The notes under the pieces are model-generated. The model saw nothing but the letters and a program-made list of their open reading frames with translations, was not told the origin of the DNA and did not search any database. A DNA stretch of 64,000 nt from Lentinula raphanica. Lineage: Eukaryota; Basidiomycota; Agaricomycetes; Agaricales; Omphalotaceae. This document shows, piece after piece, positions 1-14,252 of this stretch; within the stretch, counting starts at the first letter, position 1, and every line of letters begins with the position of its first letter. Where the stretch lies: positions 868,001 to 932,000 of the forward strand of contig JANVFP010000013.1 in NCBI GenBank assembly GCA_027919835.1. The letters run 5' to 3'. The position numbers and the translations under genes were made by a program.

Positions 1-3000
1 ATGGTTCCAATGACTTGATCCACTTCTGCAGGCAAGGATGAGAAATTTCAGATAATGTACTGTCATGCACGCACCTCCAAATATGTCATTCTCGTCTGCT
101 CTGAATTTACGACGAATCGGTCCCTGTGGATGAGCTGCAGCTCTCGCCAGTTCGGCAGGATTATTTGGGTCTAAGAAACAAGTATTTCGTCAAGCCCTGT
201 CATGCAATGACCGCAGTGATATCAGCCAATCTTACCTTCGATTCTCCTTTCATCGGTTTGCATCAACCTCCAACTAATCAACGGGTCGTATACGAATGCC
301 TCCAAGACCGCCATCAAGGACTCCTTGTTATCTCTCAATACCTTCATTGTGATCTCACAAGTGTTTCGGAAACTTCCTTCAATGCCGCTAACCTATAGTG
401 ACACTTGATGAGAAGATTCAAGTGGAACATGAACCGGCTGACACTGACCTCCATTGCATGCCTTAACATTCTCGTCAGTCGGAAAGGGACCGTTTCAGGG
501 AACTTTTCACGCATCATTGCAACCTCGAAACAATCACCAAAATCACAGTTGATCACTTTGCCTGTGCTTCTTTCCAGAAGTATATTTGATGGATGACGAT
601 CCCCCAATCCGAGAATGTGTCCAACCATACTGTTTACGGCAAGAGAGCGGGTGTAAGAGGCTCGACGCTCTAGCCAATGTTCTGAGTTTTGACTTTTGAG
701 CCATAACACCCGGTATAAATCTTGGCCTGATGTATTTTCTAGGGCATACTCGAAAACCTCGACTTTTTGAAGCAAGGTTAAGTTCTCGTAATCTGGTGCC
801 ATCTGAATGCATAATACTCAATTCGTGATTGAGGATGGTAATTCTGTCACGTACTTGGAGCATCAATCGATATTCGATGTTGAGTAAAACTTTTCTTGAA
901 TCACGGTAGTCTCGGACGAGGACATGTAAAGTATCGCTGCCTTGAACCAGCCCGATCAGGCCAGCATTCGGGGCCAAGGGGACGATAGCGTAGCGCTGGA
1001 TATGGAGACGTCGCATATAACTGTTGGTGTCAACAGAAAGAAGATTATTGACAAGACTGAACAGTTGCATAACCCGCTCGTCTTGACGAAGATCTTCATG
1101 GCCTGATTGAACCCGATTGGACTCAAAACGAGCTCGAAGAGCAGAGAAAGATCGTCGTACCTTTCAAAAGATATTGATAATCTCTACCATCACTACCCTT
1201 CAAGGAGAATCGGCGAGGACGTTGTTTAGAGGCTATGACGGATAGTTTTTGTGCAAAACTGGCGATGGTAACGACTTCTCGTCCACTTTGATATGTTCCT
1301 AATTTTCGTGGAGTTGATCAGAGTCAGACAAATGTAGTCTATTAATGCCAATACTACCTGGGACAGCTAATTTGAGGTTTCTAATTGACAGTAATACCGG
1401 CGAAACATATTGCAAGTCCAATGTGTTAAGTTGTGGAAGTTGTTTTTCAATTTTCTTGAAAACCTACGCAGACGATTATGAAAGCGCATGAACCGGTTGA
1501 TAGAACGGACTTACACCATAGTAGATATCCCAAGCTTTATCTAATTCACTGGTTTCCCCATGTGCACGATATCGACGGCAGACTTCCCTGGCCTCAGCTA
1601 GTTCACGCCCGAAAACTTGTGCGAAAGACGTCTCCCTCGCTGTTTGTGGACCCTAACACAGTTACGCGTCATAGTCTTAGGAGTGTTATAGCGACGAGGG
1701 CTGCTTGAAGAAATACCTCTTCTAATTTAGCATGCAAGGGTTCGAGCACTGCAATCATTCCTTCGGGATTCTTCTCATTGAAATAGAGACGAGATGCTTC
1801 TTCTAAACCCTCATGCCACTGTTCATGCCATAGTATAGCGATTCGTATAATTTCATGGCTAACGATAAGCGCCTAGACATTTATCAGAAAAGGTGCATTC
1901 GTGTGAAGATGGTGGCATTACCTGCTGTACGATTTCTGAACTGTGGTCGCGCATCTCATTCATGATAGTGATCGCAGCATCTGCGCGTGTTTCGCTGGAG
2001 GATTTGGATGCTACGGTAAGTGGATAGATCAAAGCTTGAGGGTGGTGTTTGCCTATATTGATTAGCACGTTATGGATTGTCCGCCTGATGAGTAGGTTGG
2101 GAGTTTGGATACGAGCAATGATCTTGCAAAGAGTCAATAACGGTATATCCAAGAAAATTCGGGTTCTCCATACCTGTGGTATGACGTGAAGCCAGGTATT
2201 GATGCCCACTTTAGCGAAACCTTGAGTCATCGCATTACTGACATTTTCGTTGGATCCGAATTTGAACCAAAGAGTCAGAAGTCGGAGGGTATCTTGCAGC
2301 GCATCCTGGTTACGCAACGAGATAGACTGGAATAAACCTGTGCACCAAGGTTACAGAGGCATAAAGCTATTTCTAAAAATTCCTACCTTCGATTGCCTGG
2401 ACTGCGTGATTTGCAAGAGCGCCATGCGATACACTGTGCCCGCTCTCCCGTTGCCCTTCAAGATAGTTGACAGCATCTACATTCGCCAAAGCCCAGGTAT
2501 GCCATGCTTTGTACCAATCTGGATCGTATTGGGTTGCAGAAACATAGCAATTCAAGATATTGTTCACGAGATGAGGATCCTATCTTGACTGTAAAAAAGT
2601 GTATACGCGCATAGGATGTACTACCTACCGAAGTCCACGTGTTATTCAGCTGAACTTGCCAATCCCCTAACTTGAAGTAACACCTAGCGAGTAATCTTGA
2701 GAGCTGATCCCCTCGTAGTCTCATTGCTGAAGATCGCTGATGTTCGTTTTCGAGCATGTCATTGGAAACCTTATCTGAAAACTCCTGCAGATATCGGAAG
2801 CTCTCCTCCTCCAATCCCGTTGCCCAGAGATACTTGAGATGTGCATAGACAACATCAGGTGGCGCTTTCGCGTTCTGTTGTTCACGTATGGGATGGTGCG
2901 TCTGTCAAATGATGAGCTGATATCCAAAATTCCAACTGGATAAATGCATACCCGATCACCCATGAGCAAGGAGTCGAGTGTTTTTTCTGCAAGTACCATG

Positions 3001-6000
3001 CGATCCGACTTGCGACAAAGATTGGCGAATTTGATCCACATCTGAGGAGCGTCTTCCGGTTTCAGGACCAAAGTGCGTACTTGCAGTATCCGTTGCCATA
3101 CTTCCACATCACGTTGACATCCTTGTAGTCTGAAGATCATAGGTAAAGAAAGCTCTTCTGAGGCAAAGAGATGAAACGTGCTCACCGTTTCATCCATGTC
3201 CTTCGCATCGTGGCCTGACGGTCCGGCTGATCAGCGCTTTGTTTGTATGAAATGATTTCTTCCAGCTCTGAGAGCATTTGAGCTCGAACCATGATGCTGA
3301 ATGAAGGATGTCATTATCAGAAGTGAAGGATGACATTCTGCGGGATAAACATACTTGTAGGAGCTGACATAACCTTCCCCTACGAAGGATGTCAACTCTG
3401 GATAGAGGAGGTCTCTAGCCTTCGCGATATGTGTCTTTGCCTTGGAGAATTGATTCTGGTGAATGGACAATATAGCACGGTAGAATGCACGATCTGGTGA
3501 ATCCGGCCGCATAGTTGCAATGTAGTCATCCATTGAATCCCATTCATTCAATGACCAAGCAGCAGCAGCGGCAATCGGACCTATTTCACGACGATCTTCA
3601 TGGTTTGCATGATCCCATATTTCCTCGACTTGAACGGCGAGCTGGTCCCATTCACCGAGGGCATTGAGACATTTCATACGGCCAATCTGTACACCAGGAG
3701 CATTTGGATCTGACTCGGCCTTCTTATTGTAAACCTGAAGTGCTTCTTGCCAACGCCCGAGCCTTTCGTACCACTCTTCGTGTCTCGTAACGTCGTATTG
3801 TTCTCGAGCCATGAGTAGAGTACCCCATGCGGCATCATGCTGTTGTAGGCGAGTGTTGATAGTGATAAGCGCTTCAATGGTAGAAGGTGAAGGCTCCGAC
3901 CAATACTCGAGTTCCTTGTAGTGAAGGGCTTTGGCGTATGCGAGGTATTTCAGAGCATATTCTCCCAAGGTGCGATGTTCGATAGGTAGCGATTTCTCTT
4001 CATGTTCCATGAATTCGGCTAGATTCAACCATCTATGAATGAGTTCAGAAGGAGCTGAAGGGGCAGATATTGCGGTGTCAATGCTTCGGATCAAGTCTTC
4101 CTGTATGAATGGATCAGTTCAATCGAGACCCACCTAGCAGGACCACGAACCTGATATTGATCATATAACTCTACCCAGCAAGACAAGAATGCAGCATTGA
4201 ACAATTCCTTTGCCAGAGGAGCATGGACATCCACTAAGCTCATGCAAGCACGGAGTGCATGAGACGGAGATTCCTTCATGAACTCTACACTGAGCTTATG
4301 CATCCAAGCCGTCCAGTCTTCCTTTGTGGATACATCGGAAGTGTCCCATGCTTGCTTAAGATGTTGCTGATTCACTATCATTCTGGATGTTTCGGCCGGA
4401 GCAGAATGTTCAGAACCCCTCGCGCTTTCGTTTAGTCTGGACAAGGATGAAGATTAAGGACCCCAAAAACAAGCCACAGCACAACGAAAACTTACATTGG
4501 ATCATTGTTACCTTCTTGAGGCAATCGTTCCCCGTTGAGGAGTTTTGATATCAGATTATCATAGCGAGAATGAGTTATTCGATTTCTCAAGACTGCCTAC
4601 ATCGGATGTCAATGAACATTTTAAATTTAGGTCAAGCTTTGACCCTACCTTATTGATCGTAGGCACAAAGATGGCAAAATCCGAGCCAAGTTGTATAGCG
4701 AGCGAACACATAGTGTCTAGAACTGCAGTCCTTACATCCGGAGTTGCAGTGTCGAGTACACGGACTAACGGATGTACGATACGCGATGCGTGATCAGAGA
4801 AATTCACCCTCTTGGATAAACCGTCAATAGTTTGGATTGCTCTTTTGCGTAGGGCGGGGGTGCTATCGATGCGTTCATAGGACTTGACGATGACGGGGAT
4901 GACCAAGTGCAAGTACTCTTCAATATTGGCGCCGAAAGTTTGGAAAGCGTCAAGAACTTTCATCTGCGTGTTGATTTTCTTGTCGGTAAGATCACCGTCG
5001 AACACCTTTAGAACTAAAGGGATAATTCCTGACAGATACGGTTTGAACTCTGCGTTCAGAGCCTTTCCTAGAGCCTCTATGAGCGAAACGATTGGCAGAT
5101 GGAGCGTAGCATTTTCCCAGAGGTGATTGATCAAGTCGAAAAGGTCCCTAGTATAATTTCGGATATGTTGTTTCAAAATTCCAACTAGGATAGCAAGCTG
5201 TTGTAAATGAAATTCTTGGTATCGAGCCGATGATTCTCGGGTGACAGTAGCAAAAGCAGGCATGATCTACATACTGAGTATTCAAGCAGAGTAGAAGCAA
5301 CTGGCTTACTCACCTGAGGGAGAAAGGCAACGGATTTGAGGCCCTGAGTTTTGAATATAGACATGATTGCCTCTATGACGGCGTGATGATGGCTGCCGAG
5401 TGCAGGATCTTTCAGTACTGCGAGAAGCGAAGTGATCACGACAGTCTGGTAGTAATCCTCTGATGCACTCAAAGGGCCCGGCTGGCTGATAGGAACTTGA
5501 TTTACGGACATAACAGCCGTTTCGCTTGTAGCATCGTCAGCACTCCTATCCTGAAATGGAGGCAGTCAGCATAAGTTTGACGACCTTTCTAAGTGACACA
5601 CCTTCCGTCGATATGGGTCTACCGCTCCTAAGATACCTAAAACCTTGACAACCTCGCGTCTTACAGACTGAACAGGGTCGGAACGTAGGATCTTCCATAG
5701 CACTTGTAGAAGTTGCGGGTGGTCAACGAGAGGAGTGATGACGTAGCCAGTACTCGAACATACTTGTCCAAGGGTTTTGAGTGCGGCATCCCTTTTCGTC
5801 AGAGAAGTATCTGAGAGTTTGGACATGATGACGGGCATCAATTGGTCTATGTGAGGCAAAGCACTTTCGCCGGCAGCGCAGGTAAGCTCTCCAAGACTCA
5901 ACATGATGTGGGCAGCGACGTTAGGATTGGGATCGTTGGCTTTTCCGAGGAGCACACGAAGCATGGGAATTGCATATGGCTTGATGATACGTTGAGTAGC

Positions 6001-8473
6001 TTGAATGAGAGCGCTAAGGATATTGGTGCATTCCTCACGACTTCGCCTGTTTCTAGATGAGTCGGCCCAAATAAAAATGACCTAGAAAGAACACATACCG
6101 CACGGTAGAGTACTCTAATTCTGTCAAGAGTTGAATCAAAGCTTTTCGAAGTGAAGGCATGACATATGCTGGATTGTGTTTTGCAAGTCTGCCGATCAAA
6201 GCGACAGCCTTTACCCGATTGTCGAAAACTTCATCGTTCAACGCAATGAATAGCGACCGGACGTTCTCTGCTTGCGCAAGGTGCTTGTCAAACCGTTCAT
6301 GCAATGACGCAAGGACAGTTTGTCGTATGGTTGAGTCTAATTCCAGAATGAACTATGATCGGGAATACGGCGCTTCAAGACACACCTGGATCAGCAATTC
6401 CTACTGTCAAGAGTTTATCCAGAACATCACTGATCACTTCTATGGCATGGCTACTGGCTTGATAACAGATCGGATCGTGCATGAAGAGACGACAACAAGT
6501 CAATGCTGCGGCACGTCTGACTTCGGAATGATCATCCTCGAGGTACGGTAGAGCACAACTTCGAACAACTTCGTTTAATGTATGACCTGCAAAAGTTTGG
6601 TAACGACTTGAAAGGAAGATCAAGGGGAAGAAGAGCCGCACCGGTAAAATCGAATGACCCTAAGGTTTTGAGAGCTAGTGTGATTGTTTCGGAGTCTTTT
6701 CCGTTGCCACTAACCTGTAGCGGCGTCAGAACGCGTTATCAAAAGATATGGATGAACAAACCTGGGAAACGTTTAGGTCCCTATTCATGGTTGAAACTTC
6801 AGCCCTTCCAAGAGAAGGCGGGGCACCCAAAGGTTTGTAGGATTGTCCGCTAAGGGTCACACAGAGTATTTCGAGGAGTCGATCTGAATAAATGCGTCAG
6901 GATCGAGTAGTCTTAGTATCAAGCAAGTTACCTTGGATCGTCTTCAAGAGAGGAGGAATATCTCGAGCTATATACGTAAGAGCCTGAACCAAAGATTCGC
7001 TCAGGCCGCACGCAAACATGAGATCCAGCTGGTCGTGTAGTAGCTTGGTAAGATTTGGGCCAACGGCCTCTGCCAGCATGCCCACGCATTGAAAGATAGG
7101 TTCTTCAGAAAGGGCATTCTTCCGTCTGAAGGAAACATGAATATATGTTAGAAAGTCAATCAGCTGAATGTTCGTACCCCCGAGATTGGAGGCCACTTTT
7201 TATTTGCTTCATGATAGATTCGAGAAAAGGCTTCATATCACTTCCAACTTGTTTGGCTGTGTGTCCTATTGCGATAAAGGCTGGGGAAAAGCCAATTCAA
7301 CATGTGAGAGTAGCCAGGGCGTCGAACAAATGTGCTCACCATAGTGCCGTTCGCTCGATTTTTCCAATTGTTGTAAAAGATGACCCATGGCTTTGTGTAG
7401 GAAATGCTCCGTGAATGTTTGAGTATCATACTGAGCCAATGTAGGGATCAAGGTGATGACCGTTCTGCGGACGAGGTTATCGCGGTGCATCTTGAATCGA
7501 AGGATTTGCTCTGCAGTATCCATAAAGTTCTCTTTCATGAACTGTAGATAAAATTGAGATGGGTCCTCTCCGACGACAACATGCATACGTACCATACCCC
7601 CAAACAAAAGCAATTCCCGATAAGTGAGCAAGGACCCATGTATAGTCTCCGGTTGAGATAATTTCAATCCAGCTTGAGCGTCCTGTAATATCTTCGTCAG
7701 ATACGAGCCACGCGTCTGACGTTCACGTTGGGTAACTATTTCGAGGCAAGCTGCCAAAAGCTCTGCAGCTCCTTCACGAACAATAGGTCGCTGATCCCGC
7801 AAAGGGATCAAGATGTTTTCGAATACCATGTTGATATGGGAGTAGAAGTATGTGGAACTATTCCTAGCAAGTTCCTTCAGGATGAGGACTCCCGCGTATC
7901 TTGGGGCCTCCTGTTTGATGAGGTCGATGGCCGCTGGAACCTCGAAGTCCATGAACCGTTCACCGAACGCAGAGCCACCAATTTCTGCAATTTGGCCTAA
8001 TGTTTTTGATGCCGCAAGCATAAGGTTGACATCTGCATTCGGAAGCAAATTCTTCACATAGTTGTAGAATCTGAACAAGTTGAGCTTTGACTCAATTGTC
8101 TCCTCAGATTCGATATCGAGCAGTTGATCTATAAACATGTTAGAGCAATAGATATATGCCATTGACAATCACGGACCTATCGCCAACAAACCACCAAAGT
8201 TTTCTGCAGTATTCAGACTGTGCATCAAATCAAATATCCTCCGATTGATATCGTCGTCCCATAGTTTTGCAGCAGTATCAGAAGGCATTTCTGCAACCGT
8301 AGTTGTGACCTTTAGTGAAGATTGAATAAACCATATCGAAGAGCTAGTAATCATCGTACATAACGTCGTAGGTCACGAGCAGCTTGAGATCGAGTTTCAT
8401 GGCTCTTACTCTTGAGGCCTTGGAATATCGTTGAAAGAGCATCAGTTTGAGCTGTCTGCAGGACAGACGCCAT
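1..8473 (-). CDS. TOR1: TOR serine/threonine kinase (PIKK), C-terminal end cut by window edge
   Basis: This is the catalytic subunit of TOR complexes, which couples nutrients to growth, translation and autophagy. I place the start at 8473, where an ATG opens [17 protein letters not shown], closely matching the TOR N-terminus ([19 protein letters not shown]). Successive exons encode HEAT repeats (about 8.4-4.5 kb), the FAT domain (4.44-1.9 kb), the FRB (about 1.86-1.5 kb) and the kinase domain. The FRB carries [18 protein letters not shown], then ETSF and KAWDIYY after a 64-nt intron (1653-1716). The kinase shows [23 protein letters not shown] and NCDFGD, so it looks active. Near the edge RADENDIFG is followed by an intron at 26-74, and the FATC tail lies outside. 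Many introns of roughly 50-60 nt interrupt the gene. No frameshift was seen. The family assignment is very secure; internal exon borders were only partly checked. Confidence 0.97.
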
Positions 8474-9422
8474 CTTCGAGGTGACTGTACTGGTGCAACC
8501 AGAGACTGGGCGCTTACCGGGATGCATGACTGTGGTAAAATCCTCCACGTGGCTAATTTGATCGAAGTTGAAATAACTCGCTTTGACCTCAATCGCGAGT
8601 TTGCAAAATTGATGTCTACAGTCTAGCACGAAGTACAAACGCTAGATTTATTGCGTCCACGCACCTTGATTGCAATTTCTCAGAATGTTGCTACAGCAAG
8701 CTGGTTCACATTTCTTACGTTTCTGTCAAAAGGTGATGCTGTAGCTCTCCGACTACCATACGCGGTATACGCATACGCGTCAATCATTGTGCCGGTGAGT
8801 TTCTGCACCAAATCAGATTAAGCCAGCTACTCGTGACATATACTCCATGCCATATATTACTATATGGTACGCGTATGGGGAACATGTAGTCAAAAATGGG
8901 ATTCTCTCCGCTAATGGCGGAAAGTTCCTCAGCATCGGTTGTCACTTACAGGCCGTATACTCCGCCTTTAGCAGGCCCAGAGCGGCGGGAACATGCAACG
9001 GCAGCTACGGTGCGACCGGAGAAGAGCGGAGACTGTATTTTCGCTGATTATTTACAGGTATTTTTCGGTCTGGATCTTGCTCAAAAATTCTTACAACGCA
9101 CCTTCATGTTGTAGCACCATGCGACCTCAAACTGAAAATTCTCACAGCGCTGGTTGTTTTGTAGGCTTCAAAGCACTTTTTCGCAGAAAAAGTCAAGCGA
9201 CCAGAGACCCCTCTACAGTTAGCTCAGGATTATCTCAAAGCCAACAGCATGAAAAGGTAGGATTTGTGCAATTTCTGGTAGTAGTGTCTGTCTCATGGTT
9301 CGCTTCAGTTTTCGGTACCTTCTCGCTACTGCGACCTTGACGTACCGTGCGGATGGGGACTTTCTGCTGAAGACCAGACATCCTATGACACTCTTCTCCC
9401 TCCGTACCGTGACAATGAGGAG
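8474..9422. promoter_or_regulatory. Divergent intergenic region between TOR and the M20 amidohydrolase
   Basis: About 950 bp separate the TOR start from the first supported exon of the plus-strand amidohydrolase. No domain-bearing ORF was recognised here. Short open stretches exist, and part of it may hold an undetected 5' exon of the amidohydrolase, whose frame stays open for some distance upstream of the chosen ATG. Confidence 0.5.
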
Positions 9423-11480
9423 ATGATCGCATACAAGCAGCTTGGCGAGATCGACTGTGCGGCACAGAGAACGGTCAACAATGTCTTGGATAGACTTGAT
9501 CCCGAATTGAATCAACTTAGCCTGGATATTCATGGTCTGTAATTGATCAATTCGTCCCGCTCGTTGTTTTACTTTCCGAACACAATCTTCAACAGATCAT
9601 CCAGAAATCGCTTTTCAAGAGAAGTAGTATCCTGCATACTGTCATTTTTTGCGAAATTTCATATCAACTTGAATCAGGTATGCTCGGGACACCCTGACCG
9701 CATTCATGCACCGGCACGGATTCGATATCACCTCTGGATATCTTGGTCTTGAGACAGCCTGGAAAGCAGAATTTTCTTATGGGAATGGTGGGAAGGTTAT
9801 TGGCATAAATTCGGGTGCGATTAATCCAACTGACCGGGGCTCCTCTCTGTCTACTGACTGTTCGATGCTGGTGGTCAAAACAGAAATGGATGCACTTAAA
9901 CGTATTGGTCATGCATGTGGACATAATCTGATTGCTGCTAGTGGCTGTGGAATCGCAATCGCGTTAAAAGCGGTACTAGAGACTCATCATATCCCCGGAA
10001 AGATTATTCTCCTGGGAACGCCAGGTAGGTATCATCATAATGGTCGAGCAGCACGGAAATTGCTAATGATACACAGCGGAAGAGGGTGGAGGAGGCAAGA
10101 TCATCCTTTTGCAGAGAGGAGCCTACCATGGCATGGACTTTTGTTTAATGTGAGTCAAAACAGACTTGGTTTCTCTACTTCGAAGGTCTTCCGATGATCC
10201 CATGGCCATAGGTCTCATCCAGGGCCAGGACCTTTGCATTCGGTCGACCTCGGCTCAACCACAGCTGTTCAAACCTTTGAGGTAGAATACCTTGGAAAGG
10301 GGTCGGTACTAGTTCCCTATGAGCTTATACGTCAATACTCTAATTCTCTTAATCCAGAGCCCATGCTGGTGCAGCACCATGGTACCACGCAGTCCACTAT
10401 CATGACATCAGAACGAACACTAACTCTATGTTCTTCATAGGGATGGCGTAAATGCACTTGACGCAGCATTCCTTGCCTATTCCAACCTGTCGGTTCTTCG
10501 TCAACAGATGAAACCAACACATCGTTCGCATGGTATCGTTGAAGGGCGAGACTGGGTCTCTAATGGTACGTCGAACTTCCATGGAGCTAACACAGAAACT
10601 CGAGCATAACACCCAGTGATTCCCGACAATGCGAGGATACGCTGGCAAGTGAGGGCGCCTACATACGAAGAATTGAATGCACTAGCCCAGAGAGTGCGCA
10701 ATTGTTTCCAGTCCGTTTCGTGATCCTTCACCGTCACCTTGCTTCCGAGAATCTGATTCACCGTGTCCACATCTCCGTAGAGCAGCAGCTCTGGCGACAG
10801 GCTGCACTGTGAAGATTGAAGAAGAACGACCTTATCATGACTTGAGGAACAATCCCGTGCTTGGTGAGGCCCATAGGGTGAATTAATCATCCTTACCCAC
10901 TCATGAACATTGTATGACAGCTACAACTTTCAGTGAAATCATTCGAGAGCAGTACGGGCATACCGTCAGTACGCATGGCTCAGCAGCCTCAACAGATTTT
11001 GTGAGTAACTATTGCCACCACTACTTCTAATCCTTCTTGATGTGGCGACGATATCAGGGGAATGTTAGTCATTGTACGTGCATTCACTGTGCAGAATATC
11101 ACACACATACCAAGACAGAATGAATATTCGCAGATTTGCCGGCCTTACATCCGCTGTATGGTTTGTACCGTTTCTCACACGAAGTTCAGCGCACAAGCAC
11201 TCAACGATTTGCAGCTATTCCTACAGAACCAAATGGAGGAAATCATACACCTGCTTTCACGAAGGCCTCAGCAACGAAAAGTGCACATGCCGCCAACATG
11301 ATCATTACCCGCAGTCTGGCATTAACTGCTCTTCGTATCATCCAGGATGATTCACTTTTTGAAGAAGTGAGTACGATCTATGATCTTGGGAGTCTTCAGC
11401 TACTGAGAATATTATGGCATACATAGATGAAAGCCTCATTTGCATTTCGTCTGACAGCTGAGGTCCGTCGGGATAAGTGA
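9423..11480 (+). CDS. M20-family (M20D-like) amidohydrolase / peptidase M20 domain protein
   Basis: This is a predicted metal-dependent amidohydrolase of the carboxypeptidase/aminoacylase fold, likely a cytosolic dipeptidase or aminoacyl hydrolase; the substrate is unknown. I could join 14 exons that keep frame and give 429 aa. Key blocks in order are [20 protein letters not shown], the metal-binding [56 protein letters not shown] and GNVSHYLPALHP with [12 protein letters not shown] near the end. The Cys-Gly-His and Glu-Glu-Gly metal and catalytic motifs are intact. Introns are 51-70 nt; one exon is only 16 nt (11058-11073). The start is uncertain: the ATG at 9423 is in frame, but the upstream frame remains open with a proline-rich tail (DTLLPPYRDNEE) that often precedes this domain, so a further 5' exon is possible. 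Convergent with the DnaJ gene. Confidence 0.9.
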
Positions 11481-11758
11481 AGAGCTGATAGGAGATAGCC
11501 TCAGATAGGACTTTAGTTCTTCAAGCTTCAAGCCTTGACCTTGAAAGCCAGTGTCCAGTGTAGCAAGAATCTGAATGAACCCAGGCAAACTGTGACTGCA
11601 TGATTGTGGGATGAATAGTGATGTATTAACGTTAACTGTGACGACGAAAACCAGGAAAAGCAAGATATGAAAATAATTAGAAGTTGAAGGTAGAATTCCG
11701 CGAACAAATAGCACATGGGGGTCTCGGGCTAAATTGGTGTAGGTGGCAGTACCTGATT

Positions 11759-13931
11759 TCAAGAGGCTGGAGCAGTGGCAGCGGGTTCAGGTGTTGGAGA
11801 TTTCTTGTCAGCGGTTTCCTTTCCTTGATGAGCATGTCGCAGATCCTTTCCTTTCGCCGGTTTCGATTTCGGTTTGGGCTGTGCGGCTTCTGCAACCATC
11901 CTGCGTGCAGGGTGAATAATCAATTATCATCAAACTCTGATTGAAACTCACCGCTCTAACTCGCGGCGCTCTTCATCAGATTCATCTGGCTCAGCAGCTT
12001 TGAAGATTGCTCCTATGAGCATCAGTCCCTGATTGCGAAAATTGAGTGCTGTAGAAATTGTTAGAAACCTTGGCACAACTAAAACTGACCTTAGCTCGGT
12101 TGAGGAGCAAAGTCTCGGAAGCACCAGGTTCCTTCAACACGTTATCTACAACCTCCCTCAAGACTTGAATGACTTCGAGACGAGCGCCACGCCAGGAAGC
12201 AAGCATTATCTGATAACATAACGATTATTAAGGGAAGGAGAAGATAGATAGAAAGCTGAAATTACCTTCCCAGTGACATCCATTTCTAGCGCCTTCAGTT
12301 CAGCCTCATCAACGTCGCCTTTAGCTTGTAATTTCTCCATTTCCTGGAAATTTGTGGAGTTAGAGTTCTGTAGAAATGCTGCGAGGCAGGCATTACATAC
12401 TAGCATTGTATCCCTAACGCTCAATCTGTCGAAAGGATCAGTAGGCGCTAACTCTATATTTGTGAACATACGCGCTGCCAATCACTCCCCAGACATCCTT
12501 CGCCAGAGTACCCTTCTCCTTGAGGCGAGAAAAGAATCCTGGACTGCAAACATATCAGATGCCTACCAGATGGATAAAAATTTGATGTTTACATTCCCAA
12601 GAATTTCCTTGACTTTAGAAAAGAAGTAGCCTTCATCATGTAGACGTTCCCGATGGTATGCAGAAGCTGAGTTCACATTATCAACCTCTGTCGAATAGAT
12701 TTGATGCCAATGTTTACCTCCACACCGAAGCTTTCTAGTTTCAGATCCTCAACTTCTCGTTTCATCTTCGCCTCGAATGCAAGTGTCTCCGGGTCGTTTT
12801 TATCTCCAGGTTGTTTAGCGTCAACAAAGGGGCGTAATCGGTCAATCATCTTGGTGGTGAGCATGTTCACTCGTGCTTCCATGACCTTCCTTCTCTCCTT
12901 CTCCTGCTCGCGAAGTTTTTCTTTCTGTTCAGTTTTACGTTGACGAGCAGCTTCCCGTTCCTTTTCGAGCTTTTCTTTCTCGCTCATGCCATTGCTTTGA
13001 GACGACGAAGGCGGATTAGATTCGGCTTGTTCTCCGTGGACGACAAGGGAAGAACTTTCGCTGGGTTGAGTTGTAGCTTCGGGGTGTGGAGGAGGGGAGG
13101 AGCTAGGTTGAGTAGATGGAACATTGGCAGCGGGAATATTGCTGGCATCGTTATGTATTGCGGGAGCGGTTTCACCTGCAACTGGTGGAGTAGAAGGTTT
13201 ATCTGGATTAAGCTGCTTTTCTATTTCAGCCTTCTCCTCATCAGTCATCATAGTGCTGGCAGCTTCAGTCATGTCTTTCATGATCGAAATTTCGCCAATC
13301 TGTTATACGAGTCTGTTTCCATCTCAGAGAAGCGATTGATGTATTAGAACGCACATAGTCATGGAATCTTTCTCCTCCAAACACATTCGCGAAGAAACCA
13401 GCGGCATCATCCATCGAAAGACCACCTTCTTTATCAGTCTGAGATATGAATTAATGTTGTGAAACGGCTATCACAAAAGAAGAGGGGTACCATGGCTTTG
13501 CCATTCCTGTCATAGACTGCGCGCAAATTCTTGGGTATGCCACATTTGTGAAGATACGTCCTGAAGTATAAGTATCGGGTAGACTCACAGGGTCTGAAAG
13601 AACCTGATATGCTTTACTAAAAAGGAGAATATTCATTTCCGCAAGAGTATCACTCGGTTGTAGGCGCACCTAATTTCCTTGAACTTTTCCTCTGCATCTG
13701 CTGAAGGATTCTTGTCGGGATGATACTGTGCACGCCTTGAGTCTGTAGTTCAGAGCCGGAAGACTTTAAGACCACACCTTCATCGCTGCCTTACGATACC
13801 CCTTCTTGAGTTGGTTATCATCAGCATCGACGGGCACGTCAAGCTGTTATTATCTCTTAAGTCACAGATAGCTGAGATTGACGTAGTATGTAGCCTACCA
13901 AATCATAATATTCGGTTTCAACTGGGGCCAT
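11759..13931 (-). CDS. DnaJ (Hsp40) protein with DnaJ-X domain, Caj1-like
   Basis: This is a class C-type J-protein that would stimulate Hsp70 ATPase. The start at 13931 opens MAPVETEYYDLLDVPVDADD, and the J-domain continues through KKGYRKAAMK, YHPDKNPSAD and KAYQVLSDP over several short exons, with the HPD motif intact. A GGLSMDDAAGFFANVFGG segment (the so-called linker of Caj1-type proteins) follows. Next is a long low-complexity Ser/Pro/Thr stretch (about 13.2-13.0 kb) and a charged coiled-coil rich in Lys/Glu (EKEKLEKEREAARQRK). The DnaJ-X region begins at VNMLTTKMIDRLRPF and ends with an Ala/Pro/Lys-rich tail, stopping at 11759. No zinc-finger (class I) repeats are present. Yeast Caj1 associates with the plasma membrane through its basic X-domain; whether this one does is inference. 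Confidence 0.9.
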
Positions 13932-14252
13932 GAGATTATGGAAAAGGGAAAAGAAAGAAAATGTAAAGCAGAGATAAATTTAGGTCGAAGAACAGTAACA
14001 AGTTTTGTGGCCAACAATTACGTCACCCGGCGTAGATTTGCCCTACAGCAATCTAGTTCACACTCTGGTCTCAACTCTCATGTAAAAATCCGTGAAATAT
14101 AGTGGTGTATGCGATAGATACATGCAGATATTGCAACATGAAAGACATTAAATACTTGGTAAACAACGTCCAAGTTGTCATTCTCGTCTCCTAGCCATAA
14201 TTGAACCTTCGAAAATAGCAATAATGATAATGGGAATGTAGATGTAGCGCAT
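13932..14252. other. Intergenic, no feature seen
   Basis: About 320 bp between two minus-strand genes. It should contain the DnaJ promoter. No ORF, repeat or RNA gene was recognised. Confidence 0.5.

Noticed and set aside
8896..9340. Plus-strand ORFs upstream of the M20 gene as independent genes
   Set aside because: No motif, no start context and overlapping frames; at most an unrecognised 5' exon of the amidohydrolase.
11165..11197. A 33-nt intron in the M20 gene
   Set aside because: Too short, and reading straight through keeps the frame with plausible residues.
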